From the NCBI RefSeq assembly GCF_042477335.2, contig NC_091264.1, positions 37,248,886 through 37,312,885 on the forward strand: DNA of 64,000 bases, given 5' to 3'. The notes under the pieces are model-generated. The model worked only from the letters and a program-made list of their open reading frames with translations. It searched no databases and had not been told where the DNA came from. The position numbers and the translations under genes were made by a program. Source of the stretch: Ovis canadensis (lineage: Eukaryota > Chordata > Mammalia > Artiodactyla > Bovidae). The number at the start of each line of letters is the position of its first letter. The stretch's first letter is position 1. Positions 28,929 through 41,051 of the stretch are shown here, piece by piece.

Positions 28929-29452
28929 GTTCTGTTCAGTTCAGTCGCTCAGTCATGTCCGACTCTTTGAGGCCCCATGAATCACAACATGCCAGGCCTC
29001 CCTGTCCATCACCAACTCCCAGAGGTCACTTAGACTCACGTCCATTGAGTCAGTGATGCCATCCAGCCATCTCATCCTGGGTCATCCCCTTCTCCTCCTG
29101 CCCCCAATCCCTCCCAGCACCAGAGTCTTTTCCAATGAGTCAACTCTTTGCATGAGGTGGCCAAAGTACTGGAGTTTCAGCTTTAGCATCATTCCTTCCA
29201 AAGAAATCGCAGGGTTGATCTCCTTCATAATGGACTGGTTGGATCTCCTTGTAGTCCAAGGGACTCTCAAGAGTCTTCTCCAACACCACAGTTCAAAAGC
29301 ATCAATCCTTCGGCGCTCAGCTTTCTTCACAGTTCAACTCTCACATCCATACATGACCACAGGAAAAACCATGCCTTGACCAGATGGACCTTTGTTGGCA
29401 AAGTAATGTCTCTGCTTTTGAATATGCTATCTAGGTTGGTCATAACTTTTCT
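28929..29452 (-). mobile_element. BovB LINE 3' fragment
   Basis: Minus-strand 3' end. TTATAAGT near 28913 and 29458 is a likely target duplication. It abuts the left edge of segmental copy A. Confidence 0.87.
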
Positions 29453-29582
29453 TTAGTTATAAGTAATTCAGCAAGTGTAATTTGCAATAAGATGGTAGAA
29501 TGATTTCAGTTGTTCCCACCTTTTTGTCACATGTGCTTATAGCCAGTGAAACAATGTGTATATTTTCCAGTGCACAGTTTGC

Positions 29583-29718
29583 CTGTTTATAATAGTGACT
29601 ATGTTCTCATCTGACGATGTCCATTCCACCTTCAAAAAATAGATTCATAGCAACAGCCTTCAATTGCATTGCACCATGAAATTCGATCTGTCCATTTCGA
29701 ATGACTTCCAAAAATACG
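29583..29718 (-). pseudogene. Broken relic of CRISP coding exon 4
   Basis: Not a usable exon. On the minus strand it contains ISWCNAIEGCCYESIF, which aligns with [17 protein letters not shown] of CRISP1 coding exon 4, and then GAATGGACATCG matching the GEWTL codons. It is 136 bases against 149, lacks CGENM, has a stop after ESIF, a 4-base loss before the 3' end, and a GC instead of GT at the donor. Flanking bases also match: CCAGTGCACAGTTTGCCTG here, CCAGCACACAGTTTACCTG next to the real exon. It is the coding landmark of the diverged duplicate that runs to about 37.05 kb. Confidence 0.8.
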
Positions 29719-30021
29719 CTGAAAAGAGGAAATTGGGCTAATTCTACAAAAATTGGGCATATTATTCAAGGATATTTTCTTGTTTTTATTTAAAAAATAC
29801 ATCACTGATCTTGTAAATGACATCCTATAAGAGAAAGCAAACTCAGTTGTATCTGTCCTGGCAATATTCTCTTCTGTCATGAATGAATTTGTGAAACTCG
29901 TGTTTGGAGAGGAGTTGGCACGCAAACTTTGCAGTCAGATCAGTATTTTAGTCTGTGCCAGTTTCAGGCTGAGCTGGATGGAAAAAGTTGAAAGCAAACC
30001 AGAGAAGCCTATGAGTTGTAA

Positions 30022-30767
30022 AAAGTGAAGAAGAACTAAAGAGCCTCTTGATGAAAATGAAAGAGGACAGTGAAAAAGTTGGCTTAAAGCTCAACATTCA
30101 GAAAACAAACATCATGGCATTCAGTCCCATCACTTCATGGCAAGTAGATGGGGAAAGAGTGGAAACAGTGGCAGACTTTATATTTTGGGCTCCAAAATCA
30201 CTGCAGATGGTGACTGCAAGCAAGAAATTAAAAGCCGCTTACTCCTTGGAAGGAAAGTTATGACCAACCTAAATAGCATATTAAAAAGCAGAGACATTAC
30301 TTTGCCAACAAAGGTCCATCTAGTCAATGCTATGGTTTTTCCAGTAGTTATGTATGGATGTGAGAGTTGGACTATAAGAAAGCTGAGCACTGAAGAATTG
30401 ATGCTTTTGAACTGTGGTGTTGGAGAAGACTCTTGAGATTCTTTTGGACTGCAAGGAGATCCAACCAGTCCATACTAAAGGAGATCAGTCCCGAGTGTTC
30501 ATTGGAAGGACTGATGTTGAAGCTGAAACTCCAATATTTTGGCCACCTGATGGGAAGAACTGACTGATTTGAAAAGACCCTGATGCTGGGAAAGATTGAA
30601 GGCAGAAGGAGAAGGGGACGACAGAGGATGAGATGGTTGGATGACTCAATGGACATGAGTGTGGCTAAACTCCAGGAGCTGCTGATGGACAGGGAGGCCT
30701 GGTGTGCTGCAGTCCACAGGGTCGTGAAGAGTTGGACGTGACTGAGTGACTGAACTGAACTGAACTG
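30022..30767 (+). mobile_element. BovB LINE 3' fragment inside duplicate A
   Basis: 746 bp with a perfect 11-bp duplication ATGAGTTGTAA at 30011-30021 and 30768-30778. The paralogous site in CRISP1 intron 3 (47295-47305) has one uninterrupted ATGAGTTGTAA, the empty site. Confidence 0.93.
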
Positions 30768-31564
30768 ATGAGTTGTAACAAGGCTGGTGCCTTGAAACCA
30801 GCCACTTAGAGGTTTTCATCATGCATGCCCTTGATAGAAACATTTGTTCACTTAGCCATCCACTCATGGTGTGGGCTCCTGAGTGAGCATGGTATTCCAG
30901 GGATACCATGGATACCAAGGGTCTGCCTTTCCCTGGGATAAGAAGACCTGCATTGGTAATTCATAGATCTGAGTCCCACACTGTCTCCCTGGTCTACAAC
31001 TGTGTAGTTTCAGTCCCCTCCTGCATCTCAAGCTCTCAATGGAGAGTGGCCATAACTGCCAGTTCAGAGCAGTTCATGGTATGTAGCAGTCAAATCTGGG
31101 GACTCCACCCAACGATTGTCCCCGCCTTCATCTTCACAACATCTGTCTCTTCTCTCAAAAATACTCGAACTCTTATTTGAACTCTCCACACCAAGAAAAT
31201 GAATATAACTTTGAAGAACACAGAAACATGTATATATCCCTTGGCTTTAATACGTTTAAACATCTGCAGTGGCCAACTAACGTCATAGAGCTGCTTCTCT
31301 ACGTCAAGCAATGCAAGTCTTCAGCAATCCAGGCAATGTAGATTTCTGCCTCACATCAGAAGAATATGAATTTGAGTAATTCAGAAGCCTGAGGTGAACA
31401 CAGTGTGTCACGAAGGATTGTGGAGAGAAGATGAGAAAGAGCATCAGTATTAAAAGTCAGAGGTATTGTTTCCTGCTTTAATTGTTCCTTCCCTGTCCCT
31501 GGCAATATGCCTTCTCATAAATGCAACCAGGATTAGGAATTCTTTCCAATAATTTAAAAGCAGT

Positions 31565-31930
31565 TTTACCTTGGGCGTGATTTTTGATCTCTTTGTATTT
31601 CAGTTTCTGCATCTGTAAATGTGACCCACTTGTTCATACTCAAAGTTTGCTCCAAAGATTTAATGAGATACCCCACGCAATACAATTGTGAAACGGTAAA
31701 TGTGATACTACACGCACAATTAATAAACGACAATTTGGATGAGAAGCAAGTACAGTGTTAGTATGTCGATTGACATGTGAAAAGTAAACATTAATAGCGA
31801 ATACAATACACCAGGATCTGTTATGTATCCTGTATATAAACATTTCCCTTATTATTTTTTGCAGCAACTCTACAAGGGAGGTGCTCTTATCTCCATTTCA
31901 AAAGAGGAAACTGAGGCTCAGATATGTTAT
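31565..31930. mobile_element. Two MIR pieces in duplicate A
   Basis: Plus-strand MIR (TTTCAGTTTCTGCATCTGTA) followed by a minus-strand MIR (GAGGAAACTGAGGCTCAGA). The same pair occurs at 48684-49060. Confidence 0.7.
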
Positions 31931-32057
31931 CATGCAGATGTCAGCAACAGCTATTATACAAGATAAAGGAGAACCTCTTTATCAGCAGGTGCGGGGCAGT
32001 TTATCTCCCTGACACTTGTTTTCTCATTGTGTACATCCACTTAAAGAACTGTCACTT

Positions 32058-34990
32058 CAGTTCAGTTCAGTCGCTCAGTCGTATCGACTCTTTGCGACCC
32101 CATGAATCGCAGCACGCCAGGCCTCCCTGTCCATCACCAACTCCCGGAGTTCACTCAGATTCACATCCATCGAGTCAGTGATGCCATCCAGCCATCTCAT
32201 CCTCTGTCATCCCCTTCTCCTCCTGCCCCCAATCCCTCCCAGCATCAGAGTCTTTTCCAATGAGTCAACTCTTCGCATGAGGTGGCCAAAGTACTGGAGT
32301 TTCAGCTTTAGCATCATTCCTTCCAAAGAAATCCCAGGGTTGATCTCCTTCATAATGGACTGGTTGGATCTCCTTGTAGTCCAAGGGACTCTCAAGAGTC
32401 TTCTCCAACACCACAGTTCAAAAGCATCAATTCTTCGGCGCTCAGCCTTCTTCACAGTCCAACACTCACATCCATACATGACTACTGGAAAAACCATAGC
32501 CTTGACTAGATGGACCTTAGTCGGCAAAGTAATGCCTCTGCTTTTGAATATGCTATCTAGGTTGGTCATGGCTTTTCCTCCAAGGAGTAAGCATCTTTTA
32601 ATTTCATGGCTGCAATCACAATCTGCAGTGATTTTGGAGCCCCCCAAAATAAAGTCTGTCACTATTTCCACTGTTTCCCCATCTATTTGCCATGAAGTGA
32701 TGGGACTGGATGCCATGATCTTCGTTTTCTGAATGGTGAGCTTTAAACCAACTTTTTCACTCTCCTCTTCACTTTCATCAAGAGGCTTTTTAGTTCCTCT
32801 CCATTTTCTGCCATAAGGGTGGTGTCATCTGCATATCTGAGGTTATTGACATTTCTCCTGGCAATCTTGATTCCAGCTTGTGTTTCTTCCAGCCCAGCGT
32901 TTCTCATGATGTACTCTGCATATAAGTTAAATAAGCAGGGTGACAATATACAGCGTTGACGTACTCCTTTTCCTATTTTGAACCAGGCTGTTGTTCCATG
33001 TCCACTTCTAACTGCTGCTTCCTGACCTGCATACAGATTTCTCAAGAGGCAGGTCAGGTGGTCTGGTATTTCCATCTCTTTCAGAATTTTCCACAGTTTA
33101 TTGTGATCCACACAGTCAAAGCTTTGGCATAGTCAATAAAGCAGAAATAGATGTTTTTCTGGAACTCTCTTGCTTTTTCCATGATCCAGCGGATGTTGGC
33201 AATTTGATCCCTGGCTCCTCTGCCTTTTCTAAAACCAGCTTGAACATCAGGAATTTCACGGTTCACGTATTGCTGAAGCCTGGCTTGGAGAATTTTGAGC
33301 ATTACTTTACTAGCATGTGAGATGAGTGCAATTGTGCAGTTGTTTGAGCATTCTTTGGCATTGCCTTTCTTTGGAATTGGAATAAAAAGTGACCTTTTCC
33401 AGTCCTGTGGCCACTGCTGAGTTTTCCAAACTTGCTGGCATATTGAGTGCAGCACTTTCACAGCATCATCTTTCAGGATTTGAAATAACTCAACTGGAAT
33501 TCCATCACCTCCACTAGCTTTGTTCATAGTGATGCTTTCTCAGGCCCACTTGACTTCACATTCCAGGATGTCTGGCTCTAGATGAGTGATCACACCATCG
33601 TGATTATCCAGGTCATGAAGATCTTTTTTGTATAGTTCTTCTGTGTATTCTTGCCACCTCTTCTTAATATCTTCTGGTTCTGTTAGGTCCAGACCATTTC
33701 TGTCCTTTATTGAGCCCTTCTTTGCATGAAATGTTTCCTTGGTGTCTCTAATTTTCTTGAAGAGATCTCTAGTCTTTCCCATTCTGTTGTTTTCCTCTAT
33801 ATCTTTGCATTGATCGCTGAAGAAGGCTTTCTTATCTCTTCTTGCTATTCTTTGAAACTCTGCATTCGGATACTTATATCTTTGCTTTCTCCTTTGCTTT
33901 TCCCCTCTCTTCTTTTCACAGCTATTTGTAAGCCCTCCCCAGACAGCCATTTTGCTTTTTTGCATTTCTTTACCATGGGGATGTTCTTGATCCCTGTCTC
34001 CTGTACAATGTCACGAACCTCATTCCATAGTTCATCAGGCACTCTATCAGATCTAGGCCCTTAAATCTATTTCTCACTTCCACTGTATAATCATAAGGGC
34101 TTTGATTTAGGTCATACCTGAATGGTCTAGTGGTTTCCCCTACTTTCTTAAATTTAAGTTTGAATTTCGTAATAAGGAGTTCATGATCTATGCCACAGTC
34201 AGCTCCTGGTCTTGTTTTTGTTGACTGTGTAGAGCTTCTCCATCTTTGGCTGCAAAGAATACAATCAATCTGATTTCAGTGTTGACCATCTGGTGATGTC
34301 CATGTGTAGAGTCTTCTCTTGTGTTGTTGGAAGAGGGTGTTTGCTATGACCAGTGCATTTTCTTGGCAAAACTCTATTAGTCTTTGCCCTGCTTCATTCC
34401 ACATTCCAAAGCGAAATTTGCCTGTTACTCCAGGTGTTTCTTGACTTCCTACTTTTGCATTCCAGTCCCCTATAATGAAAAGGACATATTTTTGGGGTGT
34501 TAGTTCTACAAGGTCTTGTAGGTCTTCATAGAACCGTTCAACTTCAGCTTCTTCAGCATTACTGGTTGGGGCATAGACTTGGATAACTGTGATATTGAAT
34601 GATTTACCTTGGAGACAAACAGATATCATTCTGTCATTTTTGAGACTGCATCCAAGTACTGCATTTCAGACTCTTTTGTTGACCGTGATGGCTACTCCAT
34701 TTCTTCTGAGGGATTCCTGCTTGCAGTAGTAGATATAATGGTCATCTGAGTTAAATTCACCCATTCCAGTCCATTTTAGTTCGCCGACTCCTAGAATGTC
34801 AACGTTCACTCTTGCTATCTCTTGTTTGACCACTTCCAATTTGCCTTGATTCATGGACCTGACATTCCAGGTTCCTATGCAATATTGCTCTTTACAGCAT
34901 CGGACCTTGCTTCTATCACCAGTCACATCCACAGCTGGGTATTATTTTTGCTTTGGCTCTATATCTGTGTGCAATTACATCACCAACAAA
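32058..34990 (-). mobile_element. Nearly full-length BovB LINE
   Basis: The longest BovB here, about 2.9 kb of a family of roughly 3.2 kb. On the minus strand an APE-type endonuclease region comes first (GTWNVRSM near 34870, GDWNAKVG near 34460, YTWTSPDGQH near 34280), then a stop before NQID, then the RT (GGDGIPVELFQ, FIDYAKA, YADDTTL at about 32830) and the C-terminal region. Frame breaks lie near 34270, 33540, 33100 and 32740. It is inactive as it stands. It sits in segmental copy A. Confidence 0.9.
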
Positions 34991-36296
34991 AAATGGATTT
35001 TTTTTTTTAGAATTGTGTGTAAATTATTTAGCTCATCTTTAGAACAACGTTTGGGAGACAAACTGGCTTAGATTTTCAGTTTTCCCTGGCACCCAAAGAA
35101 ATTTTGTGTATACACTGCCATCTTTTGGTTATTTCCTAGAATTACCGTCATGTTACAGAATTTACTGAGCTATATAATGAAGTAACTCATTAGCCTGGCC
35201 CCAGAGTAAGAATGTGGTTTGCAGGTTTTAATCTAATCATACATGACAATACCTGATTTTTTTTTTGAAAATACCTGATTTTGTCTTGGCTTCATCTGAC
35301 TGAATGAATAGATATCACAGAACACGCTGCATTTAGGTTATAGCATCACTCAGCTATGGGAATATCATTGTAATCATTAGGAGAGAAATCTTGCCTATTG
35401 TGAGAAGGTTACCAAATGAATAGGACTGGAACTTAACTGCCTAACTCACAGATGATTGCTTGAGTGGATACTGTGATGTGCTTCTCAGGTTCCTTTCTAC
35501 AACACAGGATGTACTTCCCCTGTAGCTGGGAGTTACTCACAGACAGCCCTACTGTGTGCCCCTCTAAGAATTAGCTTTGCCCATGAACAGAGTTTCCTCT
35601 CAGAGCAGCCCACACATAAGAACTGATAGCTGTGGGAATTGTAACCACCAGGCACCTCTCTCCACGTTGGGACAGCTCTGAAGGGCCATCCCAGTTTTAT
35701 ATTTACCTTGGGATTAGCCGAAGACTCTCTTGTGACTGCCTTCCAAGCCAGCTTCTCCAGGTGTATAATCCTGTTTCTCTCCCTATGTCCACAGGGATGT
35801 GTAAATCTGGAGATTTTCCCCCAGTAAGTGTCCTGCCAAGGAATCTCCGTTCCACACTCTGCCTACCTACCTGCAACTTGATATACACAGTTTGCAGTTC
35901 AGACCTCTTTGAGGGAGCTCTCCAGCACATTACCTCTGATTAATATTGGAAGGATATTCCTGTTTTGTGTGGTACATCTCTGATTAAAATCACAAGAGAA
36001 TGTTCATTGTATTTGCTCCAAAGATGTGAATTCTGGCTTGAACAAATGATTCTGTTTAATCAGGTTCAGGATTAGAACCTGATTTTTCTTTCTTCTCTTT
36101 TTAGGAGGAGGTGTTTGTGTTTTTCTCTTCACCCCCATTCCTGTTCCTTTAATGTGTTGCTGCTAATTTTATCAATTCCTTCCCATATATGCCCTATGCG
36201 TTTTTACAGGACAGCTGATCTCCTATATTCCTTTTGACATGTTACATAGTTTTAAGAATGTTTTAATTTTATCATTTTGTTGATCTCTCAGACCTA

Positions 36297-36498
36297 ATGC
36301 AAAGAGCTAACTCATTGGAAAAGACCCTGATGCTGGGAAAGATTGAAGGCAGGAGGAGATGGGCACGACAGAAGACGAGGTATCACCAACTCAATGAATT
36401 TGAGCAAACTCTGAGAGATGATGAAGGGCAAGGAAGCCTGGTGTGCTGCAGTTCATGGGATCACAAAGAATCAGACATGACTTAGCAACTGAACAACA
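36297..36498 (+). mobile_element. BovB LINE 3' end
   Basis: About 200 bp of the BovB C-terminal coding region and 3' end, private to duplicate A. In CRISP1 intron 2 a different BovB lies about 40 bases from the matching point. Confidence 0.85.
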
Positions 36499-37055
36499 TA
36501 CCTTTGCTCCTTGACACTTGGTTTTATAGCACCTAGTTGGCTCCCTAGGAGGTTTATAGTGGAAAGACAAGTTCTCTCTTTATGGGATGCAAGGGAACTG
36601 GGAAATAGACTTGCCAACATTTACTTATCTGGTTGCACCGTCTTAGAATCTGGATGTCTTAATTCTCACAGCATCTTTGTCTCTGGGCTACTGCCCAATG
36701 AAGATAAGTCATGAAATGAATCTTGTTAACCAAAAATAACTTGTTAAACAAAGTTTGATATACGGAAGACATTGACTAGCCTCATATTAGCTGGGAGTGT
36801 GGCGTTGTGTTCACTCTAGATCTCTCAAATGAGGATCCCAGAGAATGGAGGTCGGGAATGTGTGCTTTACCAAGTTCTTCCATTGATTCTTAATACATTC
36901 AAATTTGAGAAGTCTAATGAAATTAGACTGTCTGTTGGAATTATTGCTCTGTTATTTGCTAACTGTATGATGTGGGAAAAAGTTACTTATGTCCTCTGGA
37001 TCTCTGTTTCTCCTGAAAGAGCATAGCCTGGTCTGTGAGGACCAGACTTTAGTAC

Positions 37056-37560
37056 AGGCATACCTTGGAGATACTGCAGGTTTGGTTCCAGACCACTGCA
37101 ATAAAGCAAATATAGCAATATAGTGAGTCATAGGAATTTTTTTGTTTTCTCAGTGCATATAATAGTTATGGTTACACAGCGCTGTAGTTTATTAAGTGTG
37201 TAGTATTAGCTTTATGTCTAAACAATGTACTTGTGCATGCGTGCTCAATCATGTCTGACTCTTAGTGACTGTAGCCCACTATATTCCTCTGTCCATGGGA
37301 TTTCCCCAGCAAGAATACTGGAGTGGGTGACCATTTACTACACCAGGGGATCTTCCTGACCCAAGGATCAAACTGGCATCTCCTGTGTCTCCTATATCTC
37401 CTGCACTAGTAGGCAAATTTTCTTTTTTTTTAACCACCGAGCTACATTAAAAATGTACATACCTTAATAAAAAAACATTTTATTGCTAAAAAATGTGACC
37501 ATCATCTGAGCCTTCAGTGAGTCATAGTAATAATGATACAGATCAGAGTCCTTGGCCTTT
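37056..37560 (+). mobile_element. Old interspersed repeat, family not assigned
   Basis: AGGCATACCTTGGAGATACT, GGTTCCAGACCACTGCAATA and CATCATCTGAGCCTTCAGTG form a mammal-wide repeat I recognise but cannot name with confidence, possibly a DNA transposon. The Bov-tA at 37230-37445 splits it. It begins at the right edge of segmental copy A. Confidence 0.5.
37230..37445 (-). mobile_element. Bov-tA SINE
   Basis: Inserted in an older repeat; ATGTAC flanks both sides (about 37225 and 37454). Confidence 0.85.
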
Positions 37561-37607
37561 CCCCAACCAGTAGAAATTAATAAGTGGCCAGATAAGAAAT
37601 TCAAGAA

Positions 37608-37818
37608 AGTGCAAGTGTTAGTTGCTCAGTTGTGTCTGTTTGTGATCCCATGAACTGTTGTTGCCCACCAGGCTCCTCTGTCCATGGAGTTCCTCAGGCA
37701 AGAATGCTGGAGTGGGTTGCCATGCCCTCCTCCGGGGGATCTTCCCAACCCAGGGATCGAACTCAGGTCCCTTGCATTGCAGGCAGATTCTTTACCTTCT
37801 GAACCAGCAGGGAAGTCC
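37608..37818 (-). mobile_element. Bov-tA SINE
   Basis: Complete minus-strand copy; AAGAAATTCA is duplicated at about 37597 and 37819. Confidence 0.9.
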
Positions 37819-39224
37819 AAGAAATTCAGGCATGGCTTTATTGGGGCCCCTGTTGCAGCAGAGGAGTGAGAACTGACAACAGGTTCCCATGCTCGCTCCA
37901 TGAGATGGGGCAACTTCATTCCTTATAGCAGGTGAGGGTAGAGGTGTGTCCAGGGGTCAGGCTGGAGGAGCGGCTTAGGCTGCTTGCCCAACCCTTTGGT
38001 GTATTCTGTGCAGAGGGCATGCACAGTACCCTGCTTTGGCTCCTGACACCCTGTTTTTGCTCCAGGCTCTTCAGAAGTGGCAGCTGGTTCTTTTGCTCTT
38101 TTTGTATCATGTCATCCGTAATTTTCCCCAGCAGTCCATGCAGAGTTATTTTGAGTCCCTCACAATTTATTTGTATTTTGTTGCTCAAGGAGACGTGTGA
38201 CTAAGTGCAGCCACCACAGCAAAGCGTCCCAGGTCTCAGACTGTCCCGGCGTGTAGCATCTCCTAGGCCTGGCTGTGTCTGCTGCAGATGTGTTGGTAGG
38301 CAGGGTGAGTCCCCAGCAAGGCTGATTCTGAGGCCAGGCCTGAGCTCTGCAGGGGCTCCAGCCACAAACTGCTGGGGGTGGTACCTTGGTGGGCTGGGCT
38401 AGACCCCGCTGGGGCAGGAGCTGCTTTGAGGAGCATTCTGGTTCAGTCTAGGGCATCTGCTGAGTGTGGAAAACCAGTCCCAGCCAAGGTTGCCCACTGG
38501 ATGTGGCAGGGCAAGAGCTGCTGCGGAAGAGGGCTGGCCAGCGGGGTGAGGGGGGTGGGTTGAGGGGGGCACATGTGCAGGGGAACACTGGGCAAGGCAG
38601 GTGACCCTAGCCTGGTAGATGGCAAATGTCAGAAATGTACCCCCAGAGCCCGACCAGTTAGGCTGAGGGAGAATGAAAGATAAATGGTGCCTGCCAACTC
38701 TTGAATCCCTGGAGATAACTCCAACAGACCCACACTCCTGGGCACTTTCTGTAAAATGAGTCAATGAATTTCCTTCATGTCTGGTGGAGGTGCTTTTCAA
38801 ACTGCTGCCTCTGTTCAGGGACTTGCAAAGAGTGAGTTTGAGCAGAGGCTCAGTTGTGTATAGCCCTCAGGCCCTTCTGGACATAAGCCCTGTTGGCTTT
38901 CAAAGACTGTGTTATGGGGGCTCACCTTCCCACTGCAGGGGTGCCTAATGTGGGGTGCATACCCTTCCTCCTCAGGGAGGACCTCTACCCTTATGCTGTC
39001 CTCTCCTGCTTATGGGAGTGGGGGTCCTAAGTAGATTCTGTCTCTTCCCCTCTTACCTGTCTCAATGTGGTTTTTCTTTTTATAGAGCTAGTTGTAGAAG
39101 TGCTGGCAACCACATTTGCAATACGCATTGGTGATATAAATACTCAGCAAATAGAACAGAAAGAAACCACTTCATCTTAGTAATGGCCGTGTATTCCCTT
39201 CATTTCCATGAGAGACCCCAGTTC
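37819..39224. other. GC-rich block, unclassified
   Basis: Clearly more GC-rich than its neighbours from about 37.95 to 39.05 kb. AATAAAG on the minus strand near 37840 and several minus-strand ORFs are present, but no domain is recognised. It may be an old retroelement or LTR; I cannot assign it. Confidence 0.4.
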
Positions 39225-40404
39225 AGTTCAGTTCAGTCGCTCAGCTGTATCCAACTCTTTGCGACCCCATGGACTGCAGCACGCCAGGCCTCCCTGTCCA
39301 TCACCAACTCCCAGAGTTCGCTCAGACTCATGTCCATCAAGTTGGTGATGCCATCCAACCATCTCATCCTCTGTTGTCCACTTCTCCTCCTGTCTTTAAT
39401 GTTTCCCAGTGTCAGGGTCTTTTCCAATGAGTCAGTTCTTTGCATCAGGTGGCCGAAATATTGGAGCTTCAGCTTTAGCATCAGTCCTTCCAATGAATAA
39501 TCAGGACTGATTTCCTTTAGGATTGACTGGTTTGATCTTGCAGTCCAAGGGACTCTCAAGAGTCTTATCCAACACCACAGTTCAAAAGCATCAGTTCTTT
39601 GGCTCTCGGCTCTCTTTATGGTCCAACTCTCACATCCATACATGACTACTGGAAAAACCATAGCTTTGACTAGACGAACTTTTGTTGGCAAAGAAATGTC
39701 TTTGCTTTTGAATATGCTGTCTAGGTTGGTCATAGCTTTTCCTCCAAGGAGTAAGCATCTTTTAATTTCATGGCTGCAGTCACCATCTGCAGTGATCTTG
39801 GAGGCCAAAAAAATAAAGTCAGCCACTTTTTCCACTGTTTCCCCATCTATTTGCCATGAAGTGATGGGACCGGATGCCTTGATCTTTGTTTTCTGAATGT
39901 TGAGTTTTAAGCCAACTTTTTCACTCTCCTCTTTCACTTCCATCAAGAGGCTCTTTAGTTCTTCTTCGTTTTCTGCCATAAGGGTGGTGTCATCTGTGTA
40001 TCTGAAGTTATTGATATTTTTCCTGGCAATCTTGATTCCAGCTTGTGCTTCATCCAGTCCAGCATTTTGTATGATGTACTCTGCATATAAGTTAAATAAG
40101 TAGGATGACAATATACAGCCTTGATGTACTCCTTTCTGGATTTGGAACCAGTCTGTTGTTCCATGTCTAGTTCTAACTGTTGCTTCTTGACCTGCATACA
40201 GATTTCTCAGGAGGCAGGTCAGGGGGTCTGGTATTCCCACCTCCTGAAGGATTTTCCACAGTTTGCTGTGATCCACACAGTCAAAGGCTTTGCTGTAGTC
40301 AATAAAGTAAATTAGATGTTTTTCTGGAAGTCTTGCTTTTTCGATGATCCAACATGTTGGCAGTTTGATCTCTGGCTCCTCTGCCTTTTCTAAATCCAGC
40401 TTGG
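39225..40404 (-). mobile_element. BovB LINE with long open RT frame
   Basis: 5'-truncated, but the minus-strand frame stays open from the left end of copy C through the RT and C-terminal region (405 codons including some leader, 39233-40450). Motifs are [24 protein letters not shown] and YTDDTTL, with Thr in place of the usual Ala of YADD. No endonuclease domain, so it is not autonomous. The clean frame suggests a relatively young insertion. Confidence 0.92.
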
Positions 40405-40479
40405 ACAAAAATTGTGAATGATAAAAATAATAAAAGTTAATACCTAACACAACATGTCAGGATCTGTTAGGAATTCTGT

Positions 40480-40580
40480 ATGTATTTTCCCATACTTTAT
40501 CCTCACAGCAGCTCTACAAGGGAGGTGCTATTATTATCCCCATTTGCAAATGAGGAAACTGAGATGCAGATATGTTATCA
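40480..40580 (-). mobile_element. MIR piece in segmental copy C
   Basis: TATCCCCATTTGCAAATGAG and GAAACTGAGATGCAGA; the third copy of the MIR seen in A and B. Confidence 0.65.
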
Positions 40581-41051
40581 GGTCTATGTCAGCAACAGCT
40601 AATGTACAAGGAAGATGAAAGGAAGAACCTCTTTATCAACAGGTGCGGGATGAATAACCTAACACTATTAGAGTTATCTTTTTTTGGTACATCCACTTAA
40701 AAGGGTGACCTATTGCCCACAAAGTGTGGAGGCTGTTTTATTTTGTTTTCATCATAGTCTTTTTATGAAAACCATTGAGCTACTTTTTAAAGAATAATTT
40801 AAAAATAGCATAACAGTTGTTTTTCCTTGGCTTCAAATGTTTAGTGATCATATGTATATGCTGCCATCTTGTGGTCATTTCCTGGAATTAGTCTTTATGT
40901 GAGTAAACTTTCTAAACTGGGATAAATACAGCCTGGTGCAGAGAAAAAAACATGGTTCTACAGCTTTTAATTATTACACACCACAAGATATATTTCTTTT
41001 TTTCCTAGTATGTGTACTTTAGAAAATACATATTTCTATCAAACTATATAT

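Larger units (their letters stand above)
29480..37050 (+). repeat. Segmental duplicate A of the CRISP1 coding exon 4 to intron 2 region
   Basis: Non-repeat blocks here match, in the same order and orientation, those at about 46.76-54.38 kb. Examples: ATGAGTTGTAA at 30011 and 47295; CCATCCACTCATGGTGTGGGC against CCATCCATTCACTTCTGATGTGGGC; the pair of MIR pieces at 31.56-31.93 and 48.68-49.06 kb; AAATCTTGCCTATT at 35386 and 50214; CTCTGGGCTACTGCCCAATG at 36681 and 53981; GACCAGACTTT at 37041 and 54358. Divergence is high, so the event is old. BovB insertions at 30022-30767, 32058-34990 and 36297-36498 are private to this copy. No counterpart of coding exon 3 was found. Confidence 0.85.

Noticed and set aside
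31000-31500. Search for a relic of CRISP coding exon 3 in duplicate A
   Set aside because: No stretch resembling [10 protein letters not shown] or its nucleotides was found at the expected place; it is probably deleted or replaced.
38399-38800. 133-codon minus-strand ORF in the GC-rich block
   Set aside because: GC-rich DNA has fewer stops by chance; overlapping ORFs exist on the other strand and no domain is visible.
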